DNA from: an uncultured Eubacteriales bacterium
GTDB taxonomy: Bacteria > Bacillota > Clostridia > Oscillospirales > Oscillospiraceae
Direction: 5' to 3'
Assembly (NCBI GenBank): GCA_900317425.1
Contig: ONGR01000004.1
Coordinates: 102,182-166,181 of the forward strand
DNA: 64,000 bases
A program made the position numbers and the translations under genes. Every line of letters starts with the position of its first letter. The stretch's first letter is position 1. Positions 7,442 through 15,900 of this stretch are shown here, piece after piece. Below the pieces are notes generated by a model. The model was not told the origin of the DNA, did not search any database, and saw only the letters and a list, made by a program, of their open reading frames with translations.

Positions 7442-9535
7442 TTACTGTGCGGATATACCGTAGCCACTGATCTGTGTAGAGTAAATAGAATAACTTTTAC
7501 GAAGGCAGGAACCGGGATGGGGCCCACTGTTGCCCTCGATGGTGTTGACGGTGATACCGTCGCACGATTCAACGATGCCGGTGTGATCCAGTACACCATC
7601 ACAGTCCCAGTCAAAAAAGATCACGTACCCCGGCTGTGGAATACAAACACCCCCGTTTTGCCACTGTCCACGGGCACGGAACCATGATGCGCCGGTACCG
7701 ACAACGGAATATTTGGGAATCGCAGTGTCGAGAAGACCGGCCTGATCGGCACACCAACTAACAAAACAGGCGCACCAATCAACGCGGGAGCCAAAACCGT
7801 ACCAGGACCAATACGGCTGTCCTCCGACGTTCCCGAGTTGTTCGGCTGCCACAGCTACCAACGCCGACCCGTCTCCCAGGGCAATTTCCCGTGATGGCAA
7901 TAAAAACAGTGGGTTGATCGCTTTTTGGGCATGGTAGTATTCAAGATACAGGCCAGATGAATAAGAAACGGCACCCAACAGTTGACCCTGCTGAACGGAT
8001 TGACCAACCGAGACAGAAACGTTTCGGAGATTTGAATATCGAATGACATCTTCTCCGGCACGCACAGATATCCGATCACCACTGACCTCAATCACACTGC
8101 CGGGACAACATGAATAAACAAAGGTGCTGTCATATGGTAGTAGAGTAAGGCCCTGCCGTTCCGCAAGGCTGCCATTGTCAGCCACGTACCAGCCCCAACG
8201 ATCCTTGATGTAATAATGGCCGTCAAAGGGGTCGCCAATGGCGCTGGAGGCCAGATAAGTGCCAAGCGATGACATGAGCTGAACCCGTTCAACCTCATCC
8301 TCTGCAAGCGGAGAGTGGGCTGCAACATAAGATGCTACTGGCTGAGTTGTGAGCTGAACGACAGATACCGCGGCGGAGGTGGGGGAGACTCCCTGTGACT
8401 TGATTCGCCAAACATACAGCCCATCATGGAGGGCCTTGATCTCGGCCCTGACATTATCTCCGCCAAAATCCCCGACAATGTGTTGATCCAGATTTGCTGT
8501 GCCATAGCGTGTCTGGAGATACATGAGTAAATAGTCAATATTTGTCTGGATCCGGAGCTGGGCGAGGGAAACCTCTGCCCCGTTGATGTAGATAAGATCG
8601 GCACCATGCTCATGTGCGCTATTGAGGATCGCCTGCTCTGTAATCGCGTCAAGCTTGGTGATATACTCGTATGTATCGGACAATGCGCTGCTGTCAGAAT
8701 CCAAAGTGTTGGCTGCAAGGATCGAACTGGGTAGCGCAACGGCAAGAACGAGGGCAAGCAGCAGCGGGAGCACAAATTTGACGCTGAGAACAAGCCTCAA
8801 ACTCCTACGGGTCACTCTGGAGATCCAACGAGAAACAAAGCCGGCTGAACGGATAGCTGTTTTTGTGTATGATGTGGTTTGTTGGAGTTCGGGGCGATCT
8901 TTGGCGGCGCTGACCATTGGTTCAGTGACTGCGTCGCGTAAGATTTGCCCGAGATTGCGGGTGGGATGATACCGGATGGCTCGGCGGAGGTGCCGGCCTG
9001 AGCGGTATGTTGAACTACCGCGCACATGAGATCTCCTGCTTTGGGATGATGTTTTTTGCTTCCGACTATCGCGGCCTCTTTGCCGTGATGCTTGTCGGCC
9101 CTGCTGGGTTTGTTTTGCGCCTTGTGTAGCGGAACGGGAAGGGGTGTCCCCGCTTGCAGTGTGCGGCGCAGTGAAGGGGCGCTTCTCCAAATCCTTGCGG
9201 GCCAGCTCTTCATGCTCCGGGACCTCATGTCCCGAAGCATGATAATCGCTGTAATAATTGCCACGGCCAGATGAAGCTGGATACTCCAGGGAATGTTCGT
9301 TTGAACTATAGCGCGGTGTTGTTATGACATGGAGTGCTTCGTACTCCTCAATGACGGCAGCTTTCCCATAGGATGAATCTTGCTGCGCCATAGGACGCGA
9401 GGCCCGGGCGAATGGCTCCCCCTGCCCGTCCTGCTCCACCGTTCCATATCGCGCAGTATGCTTTTCGGGATTTTCATCAACTTGATAGGGGAGATACCGG
9501 ACGGCCTGATGAGATGCACCATTCCGTTCAGCCAT
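7442..9535 (-). CDS. Conjugal transfer cell-wall hydrolase with CHAP domain
   Basis: This 697-residue protein has a long polar cytosolic N-terminus, a transmembrane segment near residues 255-280 (FVLPLLLALVLAVALPSSILAA), a middle LytM/M23-like fold (GSVIEVSGDRISVRAG), and a C-terminal CHAP amidase domain. The CHAP Cys lies in WCACFVSWCAD and the His in LDHTGIVE. It probably opens peptidoglycan for the transfer channel. It starts 3 bp after the virB4 stop codon, so the two are translated together. The M23-like part lacks an obvious zinc motif and may be structural. Confidence 0.88.
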   Translation of the reverse strand: MAERNGASHQAVRYLPYQVDENPEKHTARYGTVEQDGQGEPFARASRPMAQQDSSYGKAAVIEEYEALHVITTPRYSSNEHSLEYPASSGRGNYYSDYHASGHEVPEHEELARKDLEKRPFTAPHTASGDTPSRSATQGAKQTQQGRQASRQRGRDSRKQKTSSQSRRSHVRGSSTYRSGRHLRRAIRYHPTRNLGQILRDAVTEPMVSAAKDRPELQQTTSYTKTAIRSAGFVSRWISRVTRRSLRLVLSVKFVLPLLLALVLAVALPSSILAANTLDSDSSALSDTYEYITKLDAITEQAILNSAHEHGADLIYINGAEVSLAQLRIQTNIDYLLMYLQTRYGTANLDQHIVGDFGGDNVRAEIKALHDGLYVWRIKSQGVSPTSAAVSVVQLTTQPVASYVAAHSPLAEDEVERVQLMSSLGTYLASSAIGDPFDGHYYIKDRWGWYVADNGSLAERQGLTLLPYDSTFVYSCCPGSVIEVSGDRISVRAGEDVIRYSNLRNVSVSVGQSVQQGQLLGAVSYSSGLYLEYYHAQKAINPLFLLPSREIALGDGSALVAVAAEQLGNVGGQPYWSWYGFGSRVDWCACFVSWCADQAGLLDTAIPKYSVVGTGASWFRARGQWQNGGVCIPQPGYVIFFDWDCDGVLDHTGIVESCDGITVNTIEGNSGPHPGSCLRKSYSIYSTQISGYGISAQ

Positions 9536-9537
9536 AT

Positions 9538-11946
9538 TTACACCTCCTCCGTTTTCTCGGAGACCTCATCCAGTTTCGTTGTCATGAGTTTATAAAGCTG
9601 CGTGTCAACAGGGAAGCGGTCGATGAAGGGGACGATGGCGCCCCCTCCGACAAGAAGGCCGCTGCCTTCCTGTGTGTTTGTCACATAGCTCAACTGCTTA
9701 TTGCTCATGTTCAGCAGACCGGCTAGCTCTACCCGGTCGGGCTGCGCTTGGTTAAACAGCATGATAAAATCGCTGTTTGAGAGCATTCGACGTGCCAGAT
9801 CCGACAGTAGCAGTGTCTCAACATTTTGGGTAATTCCGGTCGGAACAGCGCCCCATTTCCGGGCTCTGCTCCAAAGCTCAAAGAAGTAGTTGGAACAATA
9901 CTCATTGGAGAAAAGCAGTTGGATCTCATCTATGTAGATCCATGTCCGAACACCCTTTTCACGGTTTGATGTGATGCGGTTCCAGATCTGATCCAAAACC
10001 ACCAGCATGCCGAGGGTGCGAAGCTGTTTGCCAAGATCACGCACGTCGTACACGACCATGCGGTTTTTTGTGTCAACGTTGGTTTTGTGTGCAAAAGCAG
10101 AAAGAGATCCCTCAATGTAAAGTTCCAGTGACAGGGCGAGCGCCTTTGCCTCTTCCTCGGGCTGCATCTTAAGCACGTCGTAAAAGTCAGTGAGCGTAGG
10201 GGCCTCCTTCTTTGACCCTGAGAAATACGGACGATAGACCAAGCCACAACACCGGCTTACAATAGATCGCTGCCCAGCCGTGAGCCCGGTACTGCCGCCG
10301 CAAATCATCTCAATCAGAGACAGCACAAACTCGGATTTCAGCAGCAGCGGATCGTCATCGTCGGCGTAGTCGTCGGTAATATCCATGGGATTCATGTGGG
10401 CAGGGGAGCCGGCAGAAATGTGGATCGTCTCACCTCCGAAAGCATCAGCTAGGAGGCGATATTCTCCTTCGGGGTCTATAATCATGACCTGGGCGCGTGG
10501 ATCGGATAGCAGAACTTGGACGATCTCCCGCTTGGCCGCCAGAGACTTGCCGCTTCCGGGAGTCCCAAGATACAGACCATTCGGCGCCATGAGACTGCGG
10601 CGATCAAAGAAGATCATGTTGCGAGATAGTGCGTTGAGACCATAATAGATGCCGCCCGGCTGATAGAGCTCCTGAGTTGTGAATGGTACAAAGATGGCTG
10701 TACTGGCGGTGGTCAATGTCCGGCGAATATCAACATAGTTGGCGCCGAGGGGTAAAGTGGAGTTGAAACCCTCACGCTGCCTGTCATCCAACGGTACTGC
10801 GGTGCAGCTTTTTTGCGCGCACACGGAGCAAATCTGAAGGACCTGATCGTCCAGCCGCTCCAGTGTGTCAGCATGGGTATAGATCAGCACAGTAACCTTG
10901 AACATGCGCTGATCGGCATCCTCCAAATCGGCCAGCAGCAGATTAGCACCTTCTGTTTTTCGGCGCATTTCCCGCGGAGTTGCCAGATTAAGCGGGGTGC
11001 CCTTTTGCCAGGCGTTTTGCGCCTGTCCCACCTGTTCCATCTCCATAAAGGCGATCTGGCTATGCACATGCTCCAGCGCCTTGCTCTGGTCAATACGATC
11101 AATATGAACAGAGATCGTCATCTCAAACGGCAAGTCTGTGATACGACTGATTAGTTGATCGGAGAGCCGTGCCGGCAGATCTCTAAGGATCAATACCTCG
11201 CCATAGCGGTTGCCGCAACGGAAGGTGCGCTGAGACGTGAAATCCAGCACCATGGGGGCAACCGCGTGTTTGGTGGTAAGACCGCTGTAATAGAGATCAG
11301 CATAATCGAAAAGAAATGGGTCGTCATGCCGGGTGTGATGGTGGATGAGCTGTAGCCGCTGCGAGCCGCTGAGAGTTTGCGTAGAACACCCCAAGCTCTT
11401 GAATAGCCCAGAGTAATCTGACTCAATGCGGGACAGAGCGGCGCGGGAGTCGGCATAGTTACTGGCGGGCGTTGTCAACGTAAAATACTTCTCACGGATA
11501 ATGCTGTTTTGGCCTTCCATCGCCTTGTCGGCGAGGATCTCGTTCATTTCTTTGCGATGAGCATTAAGACCATCATCCTCCATAGGAGACTTGAAGAACA
11601 TGGAGGTGCGAAACTGTTGTTGGTCCATGCTTCGATTGAGGATCGTGAGTTGTGCATGCTGGGTTGGATCGAGACTGTTCAGAATCTCACTGTATCGGCC
11701 AAAGATGTCCAGCTTCTCGTCTTTGCGGGCAGTCTGATAGTTAATATCAGAAAGGGAGAAGGTGACACTGTATTGACCAGGGCCGATTTCACAAATACCG
11801 TCCTCGTACATCTTCTGATAGGCTAGATATGCCACCGTATCACGCGGCGCCGCCTCCATGCCGGTTGTTTGCTTGGCGCTTTGCCGCCCGATATTCTTTT
11901 GCAGCTGCCGCAATCCTTTCTTTTGTTTGCTTTCGTGTTTTCGCAC
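9538..11946 (-). CDS. virB4: VirB4-family conjugation ATPase
   Basis: This type IV secretion ATPase has Walker A GTPGSGKS near residue 460 and Walker B IYIDEIQLLF near 672, with the usual N-terminal domain (EDGICEIGPGQYSVTFSLSDINYQ). The GTG at 11,946 is chosen because homology starts just after it (KQKKGLRQLQKN). The frame is open further upstream, but that part overlaps another gene and shows no family resemblance. The ribosome site AGGAGG abuts this GTG, so the true start is uncertain. The natural start may have been lost in the deletion inferred just upstream. Confidence 0.9.
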   Translation of the reverse strand: MRKHESKQKKGLRQLQKNIGRQSAKQTTGMEAAPRDTVAYLAYQKMYEDGICEIGPGQYSVTFSLSDINYQTARKDEKLDIFGRYSEILNSLDPTQHAQLTILNRSMDQQQFRTSMFFKSPMEDDGLNAHRKEMNEILADKAMEGQNSIIREKYFTLTTPASNYADSRAALSRIESDYSGLFKSLGCSTQTLSGSQRLQLIHHHTRHDDPFLFDYADLYYSGLTTKHAVAPMVLDFTSQRTFRCGNRYGEVLILRDLPARLSDQLISRITDLPFEMTISVHIDRIDQSKALEHVHSQIAFMEMEQVGQAQNAWQKGTPLNLATPREMRRKTEGANLLLADLEDADQRMFKVTVLIYTHADTLERLDDQVLQICSVCAQKSCTAVPLDDRQREGFNSTLPLGANYVDIRRTLTTASTAIFVPFTTQELYQPGGIYYGLNALSRNMIFFDRRSLMAPNGLYLGTPGSGKSLAAKREIVQVLLSDPRAQVMIIDPEGEYRLLADAFGGETIHISAGSPAHMNPMDITDDYADDDDPLLLKSEFVLSLIEMICGGSTGLTAGQRSIVSRCCGLVYRPYFSGSKKEAPTLTDFYDVLKMQPEEEAKALALSLELYIEGSLSAFAHKTNVDTKNRMVVYDVRDLGKQLRTLGMLVVLDQIWNRITSNREKGVRTWIYIDEIQLLFSNEYCSNYFFELWSRARKWGAVPTGITQNVETLLLSDLARRMLSNSDFIMLFNQAQPDRVELAGLLNMSNKQLSYVTNTQEGSGLLVGGGAIVPFIDRFPVDTQLYKLMTTKLDEVSEKTEEV

Positions 11947-12134
11947 CTCCTGGGATGTATCGTGCTGCTTCGCTGCAGTATCCGGGGCACTTCTTCGGAA
12001 TAACAAAAGAGCAGGCGGTCCACAATTCCGCCGTCTGCAGAGACATAAATGGCAAAAAGACGGTTGAAAAAGTAATAGGCTACTGCAGAGAAAATACCGG
12101 CCACAACTAAGGGGGCCTTGCGTATTTCTTTCAT
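11823..12134 (-). pseudogene. Probable N-terminal stub of a VirD4/PcfC coupling protein
   Basis: The ATG at 12,134 overlaps the PcfB stop, the usual arrangement for the coupling-protein gene. The first 50 residues have the expected short head and hydrophobic segment (APLVVAGIFSAVAYYFFNRLFAIY). After about residue 50 the reading becomes a low-complexity basic peptide that only shadows virB4 in another frame. No Walker motifs follow. I read this as the 5' stub left by a deletion joining virD4 to the region just before virB4. Identity rests on position and weak similarity. Confidence 0.42.
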
Positions 12135-12691
12135 CGCGCGTCCCTCTGACTGGAACGTGCCGCATCACTGACAGCTTTCTCGGTTGTATGTTCCGCGCTC
12201 CGTTCGGCTTTTCGTGCGGCGTTTCGCTCCGCAGCGGCCGCTTTGGCCGCCGCAAAGCGTTCCTTCATGGGCTTGCGCCCAGCGGCCTTATCCCATCCGG
12301 AAACGACCTTTTCAAGGGACTTTTTGACAGCATTAACGTCTCTTCCAGCGAAATAGACGGTATATTGATCGGTGCCGCGCTGGCGGGTAACGTGAAAATC
12401 CACCTGTTGACGGCGGAGTTCCTTCTTAAGTGCTTTCAGATCCTTTTGCGCATCCAAATCAATATTCTCAATGTTGTTGCTGTTTTTTTGGAGTTGACGC
12501 ATTGTCATTTGTTTGCCGGGGGCATGAGATGCTGCAGATTGAAGTAAAGTGCGGGCAAGGGCAATGATGAGCCTTGCGGTCAGCTTGGTTGCCCTGAAAG
12601 ATACGTTGATTGCCTGTGAGCTGGAGCGCAAACCGACTCTGGCGGCAGTCGTAGCGGCTTGCGATAACTGATCTCCTAAAGTTGCTCCCAT
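12131..12691 (-). CDS. PcfB-like (DUF3801) conjugation protein
   Basis: 186 residues from an ATG preceded by GGAGGAG; a longer in-frame upstream extension lacks a ribosome site and is rejected. The core (MTMRQLQK...DLKALKKELRRQQVDFHVTRQ...TVYFAGRDVNAVKKSLEK) matches the DUF3801/PcfB pattern. PcfB of pCF10 is a relaxosome accessory factor that docks with the PcfC coupling protein. The C-terminus has the KPMKERFAAAKAAAAERN tail that recurs in both Fic proteins. The gene overlaps the coupling-protein stub by 4 bp. Confidence 0.8.
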   Translation of the reverse strand: MGATLGDQLSQAATTAARVGLRSSSQAINVSFRATKLTARLIIALARTLLQSAASHAPGKQMTMRQLQKNSNNIENIDLDAQKDLKALKKELRRQQVDFHVTRQRGTDQYTVYFAGRDVNAVKKSLEKVVSGWDKAAGRKPMKERFAAAKAAAAERNAARKAERSAEHTTEKAVSDAARSSQRDAR

Positions 12692-12719
12692 AGAAAGCTC
12701 CTCCTTCTCTTTGTATGTG

Positions 12720-12902
12720 TTATATGGCGTCGAGCAATTTGCAGCTTGTAATAGTGACACCTTCGCGCTGGAGCAAAGCCATAGCCTCCCACAACTGCGG
12801 CTCTCCATTGACCCGCAGCACATAGAATCCGGGAGTTCCATCTGGAAATAGCAGCTCCAGTTTATAGCCAGTCTGAGAGACCGGAGATTTATCTTGTGTC
12901 AT
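12720..12902 (-). CDS. Small conserved-looking protein, unknown function
   Basis: A 60-residue reading frame starting at an ATG with AGGTGA 8 bp upstream; a longer frame from 12,959 has no ribosome site and overlaps the tail region of the adhesin gene. The peptide has alternating charged and hydrophobic residues (LELLFPDGTPGFYVLRVNG) suggesting a small beta-rich fold. It lies between the adhesin and PcfB genes in the same direction. No family recognised. Confidence 0.6.
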   Translation of the reverse strand: MTQDKSPVSQTGYKLELLFPDGTPGFYVLRVNGEPQLWEAMALLQREGVTITSCKLLDAI

Positions 12903-12977
12903 AATGAGTTCACCTGGGAGGGCAGCCAAGTGGCTGCCCTCCCGCGTTATCTGTGCCATGAGCCTATGTGCCGACTG

Positions 12978-15900
12978 TCAGCGAGCCTCGGCGGCCCGCT
13001 TACGGCGCTTGGTGAACCACACGGCGGCAGCGGCGGTGCTGCCGGAGGCGGCCATCAGAGCAGCCCATAGGCCCACATGGAAGGTGTCGCCGGTATTGGG
13101 GTTCTCGGGGAACTCCACCGTCTGATCTTTGTCGTTGATATCGGCATGGACGGCAATCAGACGGTCGTTTTCGTAGACCTCCTCGAAGGCAACCACGCTC
13201 TTGCTGCCCAGGTCAGAGGCGTCGAAGGTAAAGGTCAGCTCCACCTTGCCACTGGCCTTCTCCGGAACAAAGGGGGCCTCGGCGGTGACAGGCTTGCCGT
13301 TCTTATCCAGGAGGGCCTTGCCGGTCTCCTTGACCATCAGTGTGCCCCTCACGGTATATTCCTTACCGGGGATCAGATTATCGTACTTTACCACGTCGGT
13401 CAGCGTGACAGACTCGGTAGGCGTGGCCTTGTGATTGCCGTTTACGGTAGCAGTGGTCTTGACCTCGGGGAAGTGCACCGTCTGATCCTCGTCGTTGATA
13501 TCGGCATGGGTGGCGACCAGGATATCTTCGTGGTACAGATCCTCGAACACAACGGTGCTATGCCCGGCCAGCAGCGAGGCGTTGAACACAAAGGTGACCT
13601 CTACCGTGCCATCGGCGGTCTCCGGGGTAAAGGTGGCCTCGGCGGTAATCTCCTTGCCCTCGGTGGTCTTAAATACCTTACCGGTGCGCTGATCCATCAG
13701 CTTGCCGACTACGGTGTACTCCTTGCCGGGAATCAGATTCTCGTAGGTTACCACGTCGATCAGCGTAACGGACTCAGCGGCCAGGGCAACGTGGCTCCCA
13801 TCCACCGTGGCGGTGGTGCGGATCTTGGGAATGTTGACGCTCTGCTCTCCATCCTCAATGTCCGCATGGACAGCCAGGAGGCGGTCCTTCTCGTACAACT
13901 CCTCGAAGGCAACCACGGTCTTACCGTCCAGTTCAGAGGCGTCGAAAGCGAAGGTAACCTCCACCGTGCCATCGGCGGTCTCCGGGGTAAATGCGGTCTT
14001 TGCAGTAATTTTCTCGCCGTTCTTATCCAGCACAGCCTCGCCGGTCTCCTGGTCCATCAGAACGCCGGTGACAGTATACTTCTTACCGGGAATCAGATTG
14101 GTGTAGGAAACGGTGTCCACCAATGTCAGCTTCTTGTCAGCTTTAGCCATATGGATGCCGCCCTCGCCGGTCAGTGTGGTGCGGATTTCCGGGAAGTGGA
14201 CCGTCTGGCCCTCGTCCTCAATGTCAGTGTGGTCAGCCAGCAGGAGGTCACCTTCATACAGATCCTCGAAGACGACGGTGCTGCGTCCGGTCAGCTCGGA
14301 GGCTTCAAAGGTGAAGGTGACCTCCACACTGCCATCGGCGGTCTCCGGGGTGAACGAGGTCTTTGCAGTAATCTCCTTGCCGTTCTTATCCAGCACAGCC
14401 TCGCCGGTAGCCTGATCCATCAGAACACCGGTGACGGTGTACTTCTTACCGGGGATCAGATTGGTGTAGGTTACCACATCGGTCAGCGTCACCGTCTCGG
14501 CGGCCTGGGCGATATGGCTATCCTCCACGGTGGCGGTGGTGTGGATCTCGGGGAAATGGACGCTCTGCTCCTCGTCCTCAATATCCGCGTGGACCACCAG
14601 CGTCTTGTCATTCTTGGACAGATCCTCAAAGGCAACCACGGTCTGGCCGGCCAGGTCGGAGGCGTCGATCTCAAAGGTCACATCCACGTAGCCGGTGGGA
14701 TCCTCGGGGGTGAAGGTAACAGAAGAAACATAGGGGTTGCCGTCCTTGTCCAGCAGAGCCTCGCCGGTTTCCTTGACCATCAGCGTGCCGGTCAGAGTGT
14801 ACTCGCGGCCGGGGATCAGCTTGTCGTAGAATACCCGGTCCACTAGGGTAACGGTCCCGGAAGCCTGGGCCATGTGGCCATCGTCTACAGTAGCGGTGGT
14901 GTGGATCTCCGGGATCTCCTCGTCCTCCATGTTGATGACCTGGTCCTTCATGTCATCCGTGACGGTAAACTCGATGGGATCGGCCGGCAGCCAGCCCTCC
15001 GGGGCGGACAGCTCGCGCAGAAGGTAGGCGTGGCCTACCTTCAGGCCGCTGACGGCGTGAGGCTCGTCAGCGGAGATCCACTTCTCAACCATTTTGTCGT
15101 TCTCGTAGACCGCCAGCTCGGCACCGGGTACATAAGCGCCGGTGTAATCGACCTTGGCCACGGACAGCACCTTGTCGATCATGACGACAGGCTGCACCTC
15201 GGCGGTATCCTGGATCGTGAACTGGATCTCGGTGGCCTTGACGTAACCCAGGGGTGCGGTATCTTCGCGCAGGGTGTAAGTCTCGCCGATCAGCAGATTG
15301 TAGATCATGTGAGGCTCCTCGGCGGAAGTCCATTCGTCAACGACGTTGCCGTCCTTGTCCATAACGGACATCTTGGCACCGGGAAGCTCCTTGCCTCCCA
15401 TGTCCTGCTTGGAGATCTGTACCTTGGTGGGCTCGTTGGGGAACTCCACGGGGATGATCTTCATGTTGTACTCATCAATGGCGGCGTCAGGTACCACGTC
15501 GAAGTAGACGGGATCCTGGCTCAGCACATAGCCATCCGGGGCATTTTGCTCAATCAGATAATAACCGTAGTTATAGGTCAGCTCAGCGGGCACCCGGACA
15601 ATGCCGTCTTTGCCGGTATACCAGGTATCATCACCAAAGAAGGTGATCAGCTGGTCGTTGGGATCATACAGCTTGAAACCGACACCCTCCACGGGGATGA
15701 TTTCGCCGGTACGAGCGTCCAACTTGACCACCTTGAGATAACCGGAGAAGGTCTGGTTGTTGAGGATAAAGCTATAGGTCTTGCCGTCCTCCTGGATATT
15801 GACAATAAAGTCATCCACGAAGGGAGAGGATGCAAAACCACTGATCTGATGGACCACATACTTGCCGTAGGGCAGCATCTTGGAAGTAGCAAAGCCATCC

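Noticed and set aside
13090-14910. CRISPR-like array
   Set aside because: The 362-bp periodicity is coding VaFE domains, with no short repeats separated by unique spacers.
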